34,023 nucleotides of DNA. It comes from Spirochaetales bacterium. Its GTDB lineage: Bacteria > Spirochaetota > Spirochaetia > DSM-2461. The stretch covers positions 1 to 34,023 of the forward strand of contig JAKSCK010000028.1 of the NCBI GenBank assembly GCA_022360655.1, read 5' to 3'. The stretch's first letter is position 1, and the number at the start of each line of letters is the position of its first letter. This document shows, in pieces, positions 1 to 8,373 of this stretch. The position numbers and the translations under genes were made by a program. The notes under the pieces were generated by a model. The model saw only the letters and a program-made list of their open reading frames with translations. It did no database searches and had not been told where the DNA came from.

Positions 1-1428
1 ATCCAGATTGGTTTTCTTGGCAACAGCCAAATGGAGGACACTACGGCCTTCGTTGTCTGTGGTGGCCAGACGCTTGCTGTCAAAGAACCAGGAAACCGTT
101 TCTGTTCCAAGGGCCAGAGCATTTTCGGCAGGGGTTTCTCCTTGGGTGTTCTGGGCAAAAATATCCGCCCCTTTCTCTAGAAAAAGATGAGAGAGCTCCT
201 GATTACGTGCATCCACAGCTAAAAGGAGGGGCGTGTTTCCTGTGCGGTCCCGTCGATCCACCTCCGCGCCTCGGTCTAGGAGGAGCTGAGGAATCTCCAC
301 GGCCACATCCAGCATCACGGAAAGGTGGAGGGGGGTGCTTCCTGAACCATTCTTTGTGTTGGGATTGGCTCCTTGGTCAAGCAGCAACGCTGTCATGGCA
401 GCCCCATCGGCAGCAGTGAGTGATTCATGAATAGGGGCATTTCCGTTGTAATCCCGGGCATCCACCGGAGAACCCGCCTTCAGAAGGAGGGTTGCAATGC
501 TGCGATACCCCTTTCGGACGGCCCCATGCAGGGGGATGGAGCCAGGTTGATCCCGGGCTTCCACATCGGCTCCCTGGCGAATGAAGTAATCCACCATGCC
601 CTCATGCCCTCGCTCGGCAGCAATGTGCAGGGCTGTCGAGCCATAATCAAAGCGCATGGTGAGATCCCCTGTGGAAAGTGGGGGCTCAATATAGGCCCAA
701 AGGGGATTGGAGGGAGCAGGAGAACCTGCTCGAATCAGACGTGCAGCACTGTCGGCTTTTGCCGTGGTGACAGAGCCTGCCAACAGGGCATCCAAGGCCG
801 TTTTTTCTTCCTCATCTCGAAGGGCAGGATTGGCACCCACGGCTAGAAGGGCCTCAATATGATCGCCCAGTCCACGTTCTGCCGCAAGGTGGAGCAATGT
901 TTTCCCTCCAGCAAGAGCTGTGTTCACGGAGCTGGTTCGAAGGGCGGCGTGGATGAGGGTGGCATCTCTCTCCAATAAGAGGGTGGCCGGGCTGCTTCCG
1001 CCCAAGTCCTCTTGTGCGGGATTCCCGCCAGCATCGGCCAAGAGAGCAATGCTTTGGGTATGGCTCCGTCCTATGGCCAAATACAAGGGGGTTTGCCCTA
1101 AATCATCCAAGGGATCCACGGCGGCGCCACGAGCCAAAAGAATCTGAATGATTTTCCCATCACCTGCTTCCGCTGCAGCATGAAGGGCCGTTCGACCATT
1201 CACCCCGGGTTCATCCAAATTCACATCCACTTTCAGCAATTTTTCAACAGCATCAGCATCTCCACTTTCTGCGAGTTTGAGCAGTCGTGGATCATCCGCG
1301 GAGGGGGGGAGTTCCCCCACGCTGGCCGATGATTGAGGCGGAGCTGTAACAGGGGTTTCTTTTGTTCCTGTTGCCCATAGTAGGGCCGGAAGGAAGACAA
1401 TGGTTGTGATCAGCACGGTTTTTTTCAT
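1..1428 (-). CDS. Exported ankyrin-repeat protein, C-terminus cut by window edge
   Basis: The reading frame is open from the ATG at 1428 to the window edge, giving 476 codons without a stop. AGGAG at 1440-1444 lies 11 bases upstream of the start. The N-terminus (MKKTVLITTIVFLPALLWA) is a signal peptide, probably cut after LWA, with no lipobox cysteine. A low-complexity linker of about 30 residues follows. From about residue 45 to the end there are ten or more ankyrin-type units, recognisable by TALHxAAExG, LLLxxGAxVxxxD and TPLHLS patterns; they are degenerate around residues 205-275. Ankyrin arrays bind proteins, so an export signal suggests a periplasmic or surface partner. No enzymatic domain is visible in the part present. 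The repeat identification is firm; partner and role are unknown. Confidence 0.85.
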   Translation of the reverse strand, partial: MKKTVLITTIVFLPALLWATGTKETPVTAPPQSSASVGELPPSADDPRLLKLAESGDADAVEKLLKVDVNLDEPGVNGRTALHAAAEAGDGKIIQILLARGAAVDPLDDLGQTPLYLAIGRSHTQSIALLADAGGNPAQEDLGGSSPATLLLERDATLIHAALRTSSVNTALAGGKTLLHLAAERGLGDHIEALLAVGANPALRDEEEKTALDALLAGSVTTAKADSAARLIRAGSPAPSNPLWAYIEPPLSTGDLTMRFDYGSTALHIAAERGHEGMVDYFIRQGADVEARDQPGSIPLHGAVRKGYRSIATLLLKAGSPVDARDYNGNAPIHESLTAADGAAMTALLLDQGANPNTKNGSGSTPLHLSVMLDVAVEIPQLLLDRGAEVDRRDRTGNTPLLLAVDARNQELSHLFLEKGADIFAQNTQGETPAENALALGTETVSWFFDSKRLATTDNEGRSVLHLAVAKKTNLD

Positions 1429-1805
1429 GGAACATACCACTCCTAACCGAAAGATCGGTGGAATCCTCCTCTCAATTTACTCTCCATCGTTTTTTTTCTT
1501 TTGGAAGCTCTTGAGGAGGGATGAGCATCCTCAATATACCACTCTCCATTCATGGGATGCTTGGAAATCAGGCTTTTGATCTGATAAAGAAAGGACTTTG
1601 AATACGGATTGCCCCAATTCCTTAAAGGTGATGCCCCATGGACATGTTAACGGTTCCATCATGGACGATTTCTTGGAAAAGATGGAATGAATCCGAGGAT
1701 GGAAGGAATAAGGATGTGTCATTCTTCCGGGATTTTCTCCAAACCCTAGGGACACGGTGGGGGGAGGTTGTAGTAGAATGGGGGGACTAAAAACATGGAG
1801 AGGAT
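1429..1805. other. Intergenic gap between divergent genes
   Basis: This 377-base stretch separates the minus-strand ankyrin gene from the plus-strand FAH gene, so promoters for both should lie here. I see a perfect 7-base inverted repeat TTGAGGA/TCCTCAA (1511-1517 and 1528-1534). A small ACCGA/TCGGT hairpin lies just before the ribosome site of the ankyrin gene. A TAGAAT at 1774-1779 could be a -10 box for the plus-strand gene, but no good -35 accompanies it. A 74-codon minus-strand frame (1531-1755) has no family resemblance and is not called. Confidence 0.5.
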
Positions 1806-2519
1806 ATGAGTCTCACGCTTCCCATCATCGGTACAACCGATGCTTATGAGGTTTCCCCGTCCAAAATCTTGGCAGTGGGCCTGAATTACCGTGCACATGT
1901 GCAGGAAAGCGAGTCCATTAAAATTCGGGGCTTAAGTGGAGAGGAACCAGAAGAACCGGTTCTTTTTAACATGACTCAGAATGCACTCAATTCCTCTGGT
2001 TCTCCCATTGTTCTTCCAACATTATTAAGCCATGTGTCCGCAAGTCCTCGTACGGACTATGAGGGAGAACTTGTGGTGGTGATGGGAAGGGATGGCAAAA
2101 ACATCCCCGAAGAGAAGGCTCTGGATTGGGTTCTGGGTTACACCTGTGGCAATGATGTGAGTCAGAGAGATTTGCAAAATTCGGACCGCTCTGGCTGGTT
2201 CCGAGGCAAGTCTCTGGATGGTTTTGCTCCAATCGGACCAGCCCTTATGCTGACCTCATCCTGTCCTGATCCTTCCCAACTTGCCATCACCACGCGATTG
2301 AATGGTACGGTGGTGCAGGCAGCCCATACCCATGAGATGATCTTTTCGGTTTCTCATCTCATCGCCTACATCAGTCAGTATTTTACCCTAAAGGCGGGAG
2401 ATTTGATTTTCACTGGGACCCCTTCGGGGGTTGGTCCCCTTGCTCCAGGAGACCATGTTGAGGTGGAAATTGAAGGAATTGGAGTGCTCTCCAATCCCGT
2501 TGTAGCAGAGGAGCAATAG
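1806..2519 (+). CDS. Fumarylacetoacetate hydrolase (FAH) family protein
   Basis: A 237-residue cytoplasmic enzyme of the FAH superfamily, whose members hydrolyse, decarboxylate or isomerise acylpyruvate-type 2-oxo acids using a divalent metal. The family core is clear: KILAVGLNYRAH near residue 20, the acidic pair E86 and E88 in DYEGEL, D117 in GNDVSQRD (these three being the usual metal ligands), GKSxDGFxPIGP at 134-145, and LKAGDLIFTGTPSGVGP near 200. The length suits single-domain members such as FAHD1-like or HpaG-like proteins. GGAG at 1797-1800 lies five bases before the ATG. The stop is two bases from the next start, so translation is probably coupled to the thymidine-kinase-like gene, although no metabolic link is obvious. 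The exact substrate cannot be told from sequence. Confidence 0.88.
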   Translation: MSLTLPIIGTTDAYEVSPSKILAVGLNYRAHVQESESIKIRGLSGEEPEEPVLFNMTQNALNSSGSPIVLPTLLSHVSASPRTDYEGELVVVMGRDGKNIPEEKALDWVLGYTCGNDVSQRDLQNSDRSGWFRGKSLDGFAPIGPALMLTSSCPDPSQLAITTRLNGTVVQAAHTHEMIFSVSHLIAYISQYFTLKAGDLIFTGTPSGVGPLAPGDHVEVEIEGIGVLSNPVVAEEQ

Positions 2520-2521
2520 CA

Positions 2522-3652
2522 GTGAAAGGGAATTCAGCCCAAGGAGAGGCCGGGGCTTTTCTAAAAAGCTTGGGTTTTCCAAGTATACGTCTGCATGGAT
2601 CTCGAGACCATTTTGATTTCACCCATGAAAATCGACGGATCTTGGTGATTGGTCCCATGGGATCTGGTAAGACGGAATTTTCTGCCGGAGTTTGGCGGGA
2701 TGCAAAAGTGGCACTCCGAAAATCGGGGAAAATTGCAGAGTCCACCACCAAAGAAGGGGCGGATCGTCGTAAGGTTTTCTTTGTGCGTTCCCAACTGGAT
2801 GCTGGCCGATTTCCAGATTATCCTGAGGATGCATTGGCCTACCGTGGGGGCTATGAACGCTGTGGGCAGGGGATTGCTCGAATCCGGGATTCCTTTGATT
2901 TGGAACAGGTGATTGCAGACAATCCTGAGTATGGAACGTGGGTGATTGATGAAGCCTCTTTCTATGATGAACGACTGGCCTATGTGACCGCTCGTGAGGC
3001 CGAGCGCCGTGGCTTAATCTTTGTGTATCCCACTCTTGTGCTCAATTTTCGTCGCGAAATCTTCAACTCGACTGCACGACTTCTCCTTGAAACCTCCACA
3101 GATGTCACGACTTTAACCGCATATTGCGAACATTCGGACTGTCTGACCGATTCTTTGTACACCTATCGCTATTACACAGTAGACGACAGAGAATGCCCTG
3201 CCCTATACTTCGACCCCCTCATCGTTATTGGAGGCGATCGGGATAAGAAAGATCCGCGAGAACCGGATTATTGTACACGTTGTGATCATCACCATTGGTT
3301 GCCAGGAAAGGAATACACCTATTTCACCCTGAAACCTTTGGGCGAATCCGCGGCTAGAGGCAATGCAGAACCTCTCGAACGAGAGCTTCATCTGCTGAAA
3401 AGCGATCCTCGGAAATCGGCCTTGTATACCTCGTTGAAAGAGGCCCATATGGACCGAGATGATCCGCAGCCTGTGTGCATGAATGCTCTTTCTGTTCCCT
3501 GTCTTGCTGAAAAGGCGCTGTTGTACCTCTTTGTTGAGCAAAACTTGGTGAGTCTAAGCCAATTACGGCTACTCACCGATAGACTCAAGCTTGACCGAGA
3601 GTACTTGAGTGGACGTTTGAGGGATAATGGCCGCGAAGGGCGTCTGGACTGA
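2522..3652 (+). CDS. Thymidine kinase-like P-loop/zinc protein, enlarged
   Basis: A 376-residue protein resembling type II thymidine kinase, which phosphorylates thymidine or deoxyuridine with ATP in the cytoplasm. Visible features are a Walker A motif GPMGSGKT at 44-51, FFVRSQLDAGRF near 86-97, a YRGGYERCG segment near 108, a DEASF acidic motif at 143-147 corresponding to the kinase DEAQF, and zinc-ligand candidates C202, C207, C251, C254 and H256-H258. Ordinary bacterial type II kinases have about 190-230 residues; here there are about 40 extra at the N-terminus and about 90 beyond the zinc site. The start is GTG, with AGAGGAG at 2507-2513 inside the preceding gene. deoC, deoB and a nucleoside transporter follow, which supports a deoxynucleoside-salvage role. 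Activity and exact substrate are inferred. Confidence 0.75.
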   Translation: MKGNSAQGEAGAFLKSLGFPSIRLHGSRDHFDFTHENRRILVIGPMGSGKTEFSAGVWRDAKVALRKSGKIAESTTKEGADRRKVFFVRSQLDAGRFPDYPEDALAYRGGYERCGQGIARIRDSFDLEQVIADNPEYGTWVIDEASFYDERLAYVTAREAERRGLIFVYPTLVLNFRREIFNSTARLLLETSTDVTTLTAYCEHSDCLTDSLYTYRYYTVDDRECPALYFDPLIVIGGDRDKKDPREPDYCTRCDHHHWLPGKEYTYFTLKPLGESAARGNAEPLERELHLLKSDPRKSALYTSLKEAHMDRDDPQPVCMNALSVPCLAEKALLYLFVEQNLVSLSQLRLLTDRLKLDREYLSGRLRDNGREGRLD

Positions 3653-3685
3653 GTGGACAGATGCTTTTTGAAAGCGGACAATAGC

Positions 3686-3705
3686 GAGTGAACCCCTGTT
3701 TACTC
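3686..3705 (+). promoter_or_regulatory. Small inverted repeat before deoC
   Basis: GAGTGAA (3686-3692) and TTTACTC (3699-3705) form a seven-pair stem with one G-T pair and a six-base loop. It lies just before the deoC ribosome site (AGGAAGGAG, from 3709). It could be an operator or an mRNA hairpin modulating deoC; nothing else supports either role. Confidence 0.3.
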
Positions 3706-3722
3706 ACAAGGAAGGAGAAACA

Positions 3723-4385
3723 ATGAGCACCATCACAAATCCCGGCCAATTGGCCGCTTACATCGACCACACCATCCTCAAAGCCACCGCGACACCCGAT
3801 CAGGTGCGTACGCTGTGTCAGGAAGCCATTGACCATGAGTTTGCGGCTGTTTGTGTGAATGCTGGCTACACCGAGTTGGTGGCTGGTCTGCTTTCAGGAA
3901 GCCAGGTAGAAACCTGTGTTGTGGTGGGATTCCCCCTGGGAGCAGGAACTCCAGAAGCAAAAGCGGCAGAGACTGCTGATGCGGTAAAACGAGGTGCCGA
4001 TGAGGTGGATACTGTCATCAATGTGGGCATGCTCAAATCTGGCGAACTGGACTATGTGGAACGCGATATTCGGGCCGTTGTCGAAGCCGCAAACGGGAAA
4101 ACCGTGAAGGTGATCATTGAAGCCTGTTACCTCACGGATGATGAAAAAGTGACCGCCTGCCAACTTTCGGAAAAGGCTGGTGCACATTTTGTAAAAACCT
4201 CCACGGGATTTGGTCCTTCTGGTGCCACTCCGGAAGATGTGGCGCTGATGCGTAAAACCGTTCCCAATCTCAAGGTGAAGGCTGCTGGTGGCATCCGAGA
4301 TACCGCCACAGCGATTGCGATGGTGGATGCTGGCGCTGACCGTATTGGAGCCAGTGCAAGTCTTGCCATTATTGGGAAGGCCTAA
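3723..4385 (+). CDS. deoC: Deoxyribose-phosphate aldolase
   Basis: A 220-residue class I aldolase (DeoC/LacD family) that cleaves 2-deoxyribose-5-phosphate to glyceraldehyde-3-phosphate and acetaldehyde, ending deoxynucleoside catabolism. The sequence shows [11 protein letters not shown] near residue 14, D96 in [10 protein letters not shown], the Schiff-base lysine K158 in [14 protein letters not shown] and the second active-site lysine K186 in [10 protein letters not shown], so the catalytic set is complete. The length is normal for the compact bacterial type. A strong AGGAAGGAG ribosome site precedes the ATG. The stop codon abuts the deoB start with no gap, so the two are translationally linked and supply consecutive pathway steps. 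A small hairpin at 3686-3705 lies directly upstream. Confidence 0.97.
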   Translation: MSTITNPGQLAAYIDHTILKATATPDQVRTLCQEAIDHEFAAVCVNAGYTELVAGLLSGSQVETCVVVGFPLGAGTPEAKAAETADAVKRGADEVDTVINVGMLKSGELDYVERDIRAVVEAANGKTVKVIIEACYLTDDEKVTACQLSEKAGAHFVKTSTGFGPSGATPEDVALMRKTVPNLKVKAAGGIRDTATAIAMVDAGADRIGASASLAIIGKA

Positions 4386-5576
4386 ATGGATGCCTATCTT
4401 CTCGTTATAGACAGCTTTGGTATTGGTGCTCTTCCTGATGCCGCTGAATATGGTGATGTTGGTGCTAATACTGCGGCTGGAATTGGAGAGGCCTTGGGCG
4501 GAGCCCAATGGCCTCATCTTCAGGCCTATGGTTTAGGAAATGCGGCCCTTTTGGCCGGAGAAACCATTCCTGGTTGTGATGCACAAGACCGAACCACAGC
4601 ACGTTTTGGCGCCATGATGGAGAAATCTCCAGGCAAAGACACTACAACCGGGCATTGGGAAATGGCCGGAATTGTATTGGAGAAAGCCTTCCCGGTTTTC
4701 CCTGCTGAATTCCCCTCCTTCCCAAAAGAGCTGGTTCAGGCTTTTGTAGAGCGCACTGGTGTTCCTGGAATCCTGGGTGATAAAGCCGCATCAGGTACGG
4801 CCATCATTGAAGAGTTGGGTGAGGAGCACATTCGCACCCGAAAACCCATCTGTTACACTTCCGCAGATTCTGTTTTTCAGATTGCTTGCCATGATGATGT
4901 CTATGGGAAAGATGAGCTGTACAAAATGTGTGAGATTGCCCGGGAACTCTGTGATGAGTACAACGTTGGACGTGTGATTGCACGACCCTTCATTGGAGAG
5001 GTTGGGAATTTCTCTCGAACCAAGGATCGGCATGACTGGTCCATTGAACTGCCAGGAAAGACACTTCTTGACCATCTTCGTGATGGGGGAGTGGAAACAC
5101 ATGCCGTGGGAAAAATTGGTTCGATTTTCAATGAACAAGGCATTGATGTTTCCCACCACGATGCTGGCAATCCTGCATGCATGGCTCGAACTCTGGCCAT
5201 AGCCGAGGAGCGGAGTGATCAGAACCGATTTGTTTTTGTGAATCTTGTGGATACCGATATGGTGTTTGGGCATCGCCGAGATCCGAAGGGATATCACGAT
5301 GCGGTGGCTGCCATTGATGCATTTCTTCCTCAATTAGAGGAGAGGCTTCATCCAGGAGATTTGATTCTGGTCACAGGTGACCATGGATGTGATCCAACCT
5401 TTAAAGGAACAGATCACACCCGGGAACATGTTCCTCTTTTGGTTCGCGAGGTTGGTTCAACCGATTCAGCGGCTGATGACCAGTCCTTAGGACTTCGGTC
5501 CAGTTTTGCCGACCTTTCTGCTTCTGTGCAGAAGGCGTTTGGACTCCCTTCAAAAGGAGAGGGGCAGGCCTATTAA
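4386..5576 (+). CDS. deoB: Phosphopentomutase
   Basis: A 396-residue phosphopentomutase of the alkaline-phosphatase superfamily, interconverting (deoxy)ribose-1-phosphate and -5-phosphate. Motifs in order are VIDSFGIGALPDA (residues 7-19, first metal Asp), KDTTTGHWEMAG with T86 as the phosphorylated nucleophile by alignment to the Bacillus enzyme, DTDMVFGHRRD near 294, and VTGDHGCDPTF plus GTDHTREHVPLLV near 335-360, which carry the remaining metal-binding Asp and His residues. Length and motif order match the family. The start is taken at the ATG directly after the deoC stop. DeoB receives sugar phosphates from nucleoside phosphorylase and passes deoxyribose-5-phosphate to DeoC; no nucleoside phosphorylase gene is in this window. 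Confidence 0.97.
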   Translation: MDAYLLVIDSFGIGALPDAAEYGDVGANTAAGIGEALGGAQWPHLQAYGLGNAALLAGETIPGCDAQDRTTARFGAMMEKSPGKDTTTGHWEMAGIVLEKAFPVFPAEFPSFPKELVQAFVERTGVPGILGDKAASGTAIIEELGEEHIRTRKPICYTSADSVFQIACHDDVYGKDELYKMCEIARELCDEYNVGRVIARPFIGEVGNFSRTKDRHDWSIELPGKTLLDHLRDGGVETHAVGKIGSIFNEQGIDVSHHDAGNPACMARTLAIAEERSDQNRFVFVNLVDTDMVFGHRRDPKGYHDAVAAIDAFLPQLEERLHPGDLILVTGDHGCDPTFKGTDHTREHVPLLVREVGSTDSAADDQSLGLRSSFADLSASVQKAFGLPSKGEGQAY

Positions 5577-5592
5577 GGCTGTGCAGTTCTCA

Positions 5593-5614
5593 GGCCTCCA
5601 TCCTTGCGGAGGCC
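5593..5614 (+). terminator. GC-rich hairpin after deoB
   Basis: GGCCTCC (5593-5599) and GGAGGCC (5608-5614) make a perfect seven-pair stem with an eight-base loop, 17 bases after the deoB stop. There is no T-run directly behind it, so by itself it is more likely a 3'-end stabiliser or weak terminator. Confidence 0.45.
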
Positions 5615-5630
5615 ATATTCCATCGGGTAT

Positions 5631-5658
5631 ATTGCATCATTACGAATGCAATTTTTTT
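5631..5658 (+). terminator. Hairpin plus T-run immediately before the bmpA-like gene
   Basis: ATTGCAT (5631-5637) and ATGCAAT (5646-5652) are a perfect inverted repeat with an eight-base loop. The 3' arm runs into a stretch of seven Ts ending at 5658, and the AAAGGAG ribosome site of the next gene begins at once. This has the shape of an intrinsic terminator or attenuator, though the stem is AT-rich. It may limit readthrough from deoB, or the symmetric site may be an operator for a separate promoter. Confidence 0.5.
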
Positions 5659-5672
5659 AAAGGAGATTTTAG

Positions 5673-6749
5673 ATGAAAAGAGCCATTACCGTTCTCTTCG
5701 CACTGTGTCTCGTGGCTTCTTTTGCCTTTGCCAATGGTGAAGGTGAAGGTGGCGATGCTCCCAAAATGAAGGTGGGCATGGTTACTGATGCAGGTACCAT
5801 CGATGACAAGTCTTTCAACCAGGGTACTTGGGAAGGAATTCTTGAGGCTGCTGGTCAGGGACTCATCATGGAGAAGTACCTCAAGCCTGCTGGTACCACT
5901 GAGGCTGATTACATCAAAGAAATTGGCAATCTCTACGATGCCGGTTACAAGTTTATTGTGACTCCTGGTTTCAAGTTCGAAACAGCAATTTTTGCTGCTC
6001 AGGACAAGTATGATGATGCTAAATTTGTGTTGATTGATGGTTACCCCCATGCTGGTGACTGGGCTCCTGTTGTTGGTGCCAACACCGTGTCCATTTTCTT
6101 TGCAGAGCATGAATCCGGCTTCTTGGCTGGTGTTGCTGCCGCTCTTCAACTTGAGAATGGTGAAGTGGGCTTCATTGGTGGTATGGAAATTCCTGCCGTC
6201 CAGAAGTTCAACTGGGGATTCCAGCAGGGATTGGCCTATGCCAATGCAAACATGGGAACCAATGTTGCTATCAATGCAGAAAATGTCATTTACCAGGGCA
6301 CCTTTAGTGATGTTGCCGCTGGTCAGCAGTTGGCTGCAGCCATGTTTGACAAGGGTCTCAGTGCTGTCTTCTGTGCCGCTGGTGGTGTTGGCGTTGGTGC
6401 CATTAACGAGGCCAAGGCTCGTGCCAAAAATGGTGAAGAAGCCTGGGTGATCGGTGTGGATGTAGACCAGTATTCCGAAGGGATTTACGAAGGCGAGAAG
6501 TCTGTTGTTATGACCTCTGCCATGAAATACATCAACGTGGCTGCCTATGACATGATTGTCAAAGAATTGGCTGGCGCCTTCCCTGGTGGTGAAACCATCA
6601 TGTTTGATGCCACCAATGATGGTGTTGGTATTCCTCCTGTGAATCCCAACCTGAGTGATGATGTCCAGGCCAAGGTCAAGGACGTTTTTGCCAAGCTCAA
6701 AGCCGGTGAGATTGTTGTTGCCGCTGAGCAGGGCGACCTGATCAAATAA
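5673..6749 (+). CDS. BMP/TmpC-family nucleoside-binding protein of an ABC importer
   Basis: A 358-residue exported substrate-binding protein of the Bmp/Med/TmpC family (PnrA-like in Treponema), which binds purine or other nucleosides for ABC uptake. A signal peptide occupies residues 1-20 (cut predicted after AFA), then comes an acidic Gly-rich linker and the family start VGMVTDAGTIDDKSFNQGTWEG. Later hallmarks are YKFIVTPGFKFETAI, EHESGFLAGVAA, VGFIGGMEIPAVQKF and VIGVDVDQYSEG. Unlike the Treponema and Borrelia proteins I see no convincing lipobox: C12 lies inside the hydrophobic core after Leu, so the mature form is probably soluble and periplasmic. The ribosome site is AAAGGAG at 5659-5665. 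A strong terminator after the gene probably makes it more abundant than the ATPase and permeases. Confidence 0.93.
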   Translation: MKRAITVLFALCLVASFAFANGEGEGGDAPKMKVGMVTDAGTIDDKSFNQGTWEGILEAAGQGLIMEKYLKPAGTTEADYIKEIGNLYDAGYKFIVTPGFKFETAIFAAQDKYDDAKFVLIDGYPHAGDWAPVVGANTVSIFFAEHESGFLAGVAAALQLENGEVGFIGGMEIPAVQKFNWGFQQGLAYANANMGTNVAINAENVIYQGTFSDVAAGQQLAAAMFDKGLSAVFCAAGGVGVGAINEAKARAKNGEEAWVIGVDVDQYSEGIYEGEKSVVMTSAMKYINVAAYDMIVKELAGAFPGGETIMFDATNDGVGIPPVNPNLSDDVQAKVKDVFAKLKAGEIVVAAEQGDLIK

Positions 6750-6765
6750 GTCCCGCGGGATGAGA

Positions 6766-6795
6766 GGGGGACGGAGTTCCGTCCCCCTTTTTTTT
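6766..6795 (+). terminator. Intrinsic terminator between binding protein and ATPase
   Basis: GGGGGACGG (6766-6774) and CCGTCCCCC (6779-6787) form a nine-pair stem with an AGTT loop followed by eight Ts (6788-6795), a classical rho-independent terminator. As the transporter genes continue downstream, partial readthrough here would give excess binding protein over membrane components. Confidence 0.9.
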
Positions 6796-6846
6796 CCGCA
6801 TAGCGTCCTCTTGGAGACAAGGAGGACGAGAGAGGAGCGATCCGTA

Positions 6847-8373
6847 GTGGAGACACCCATTATTGAAATGAAGGGAATTCGAAAAGAATTCCCCGGTATT
6901 GTCGCAAATGACGACATCACCATCACCCTAGCGAAGGGGGAAGTCCTTGCCTTGCTCGGTGAAAACGGTGCAGGCAAATCCACCCTGATGAGCATTCTTT
7001 TTGGTCTGTACACACCAGATCGAGGAAGCATTGCTGTCAAAGGGAAAGAGGTGAAAATTGAGAACCCCACCCATGCAAATCGGCTTGGGATTGGAATGGT
7101 TCATCAGCATTTCAAACTCGTCCATAATTTCACCATCACTGAGAACATTGTTTTAGGGATGGAGCCCAAAAAAGGCCTGGGCATGGACCTTGCCTCCGCT
7201 TCAAAGCGCATCAAGGAGCTGAGCGAGCACTACGGCCTGAACGTTGATCCTGATGCAAAAATTGAAGATGTTTCGGTGGGTATGCAGCAGCGAGTAGAGA
7301 TTCTTAAGATGCTCTATCGTGATGCAGAAGTTCTGATTTTTGATGAACCCACCGCTGTACTGACGCCCCAGGAGATCACCGATCTGATGGGCATCATGCG
7401 AAACCTCATTGCTGAGGGAAAATCCATCATCCTCATCACTCATAAACTCAAAGAAATCAAAGCCATTGCAGACCGTTGTACTGTGATTCGACGGGGACGC
7501 TTTATTGGAACTGTGGATGTTTCTGAAACCTCGACGGAGAAAATGGCTGAGATGATGGTGGGACGCGAAGTCTCATTCTCTGTGGAAAAAGGTGATATTC
7601 AACAGGGAAGCAAAGTTCTTGAAATCAACAACCTGAGCGTCATGAATAAACGTGGTGTTTTGGGTGTGAAAGATTTCTCCTTGGATGTTCATGGTGGTGA
7701 GATTCTTGGTCTTGCTGGTGTGGATGGGAATGGACAAACCGAACTGGTTGAGGCTTTAACCGGACTGACCAAGGTGGAAGAAGGAACCATCTTCCTGAAT
7801 GGTCAAGACATCACTTCCAGTTCCATACGCGCCCGCATCCAGCAAGGGATGGCGCATATCCCAGAGGATAGGCAGAAACGTGGTTTGGTTCTGGACTATT
7901 CTGTGGAAGATAATCTTATTCTTGAAAATTATGCCGATCCTCGGTTCAACACCTATGGCTTTCTTCGACGGGATGCCATTCGTGAGAATTCTGAGGCCAT
8001 TATAGAGAATTTTGATGTTCGTGCCGGACAGGGTGGGGCCACCCCAGCTCGATCCCTATCTGGTGGAAACCAGCAAAAGGCCATTGTGGGACGTGAGATT
8101 AGCCATGATCCTGAATTGTTGATTGCCGTCCAACCCACGCGTGGTTTGGATGTTGGTTCCATTGAATACATTCATAAGAGACTCGTGGAACAGCGAGATT
8201 CGGGTAAGGCGGTGCTCCTGGTGTCCTTGGAGTTGGATGAGATCATGGATCTCTCTGACCGCATTGCCGTCATCAGCCATGGGGAGCTGGTGGGCTTAGT
8301 CAATGCCGATGAAATTGACGAAAACGAAGCCGGCCTCATGATGGCTGGTGTCGCCAAAGGATCTGCATCATGA
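6847..8373 (+). CDS. Nucleoside ABC transporter ATPase, two fused ABC domains
   Basis: A 508-residue tandem ABC ATPase of the RbsA/YufO (NupO) type that powers the neighbouring permeases. Domain 1 has Walker A GENGAGKST at 38-46, a signature of VSVGMQQR type and Walker B LIFDEPTAVLTP. Domain 2 has a degenerate Walker A (GVDGNGQTEL), signature LSGGNQQK and Walker B LLIAVQPTRGLDVGS with Q in place of the usual catalytic Glu; this asymmetry is normal for the family. I place the start at GTG 6847, nine bases after AGAGGAG (6831-6837). The frame is open back to an ATG at 6760, but that lies beside the terminator stem and would add a non-family extension. The stop overlaps the first permease start by four bases. 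Confidence 0.93.
   Translation: METPIIEMKGIRKEFPGIVANDDITITLAKGEVLALLGENGAGKSTLMSILFGLYTPDRGSIAVKGKEVKIENPTHANRLGIGMVHQHFKLVHNFTITENIVLGMEPKKGLGMDLASASKRIKELSEHYGLNVDPDAKIEDVSVGMQQRVEILKMLYRDAEVLIFDEPTAVLTPQEITDLMGIMRNLIAEGKSIILITHKLKEIKAIADRCTVIRRGRFIGTVDVSETSTEKMAEMMVGREVSFSVEKGDIQQGSKVLEINNLSVMNKRGVLGVKDFSLDVHGGEILGLAGVDGNGQTELVEALTGLTKVEEGTIFLNGQDITSSSIRARIQQGMAHIPEDRQKRGLVLDYSVEDNLILENYADPRFNTYGFLRRDAIRENSEAIIENFDVRAGQGGATPARSLSGGNQQKAIVGREISHDPELLIAVQPTRGLDVGSIEYIHKRLVEQRDSGKAVLLVSLELDEIMDLSDRIAVISHGELVGLVNADEIDENEAGLMMAGVAKGSAS

Noticed and set aside
207..846. Plus-strand open frames opposite the ankyrin gene
   Set aside because: The minus-strand frame gives an uninterrupted ankyrin protein with signal peptide; the plus-strand frames are low-complexity shadows.
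1531..1755. 74-codon minus-strand frame in the first gap
   Set aside because: No ribosome site, no recognisable motif, and it ends with the inverted repeat at 1511-1534.
1774..1779. TAGAAT as a -10 box for the FAH gene
   Set aside because: The -35 position (GACACG) does not match, so it is only mentioned within the gap entry.
5640..7070. A 476-codon open frame on the minus strand opposite the binding-protein gene
   Set aside because: It runs through the strong terminator and antisense to a clear exported binding protein. Its translation shows no family motif and arises from codon bias of the real gene.
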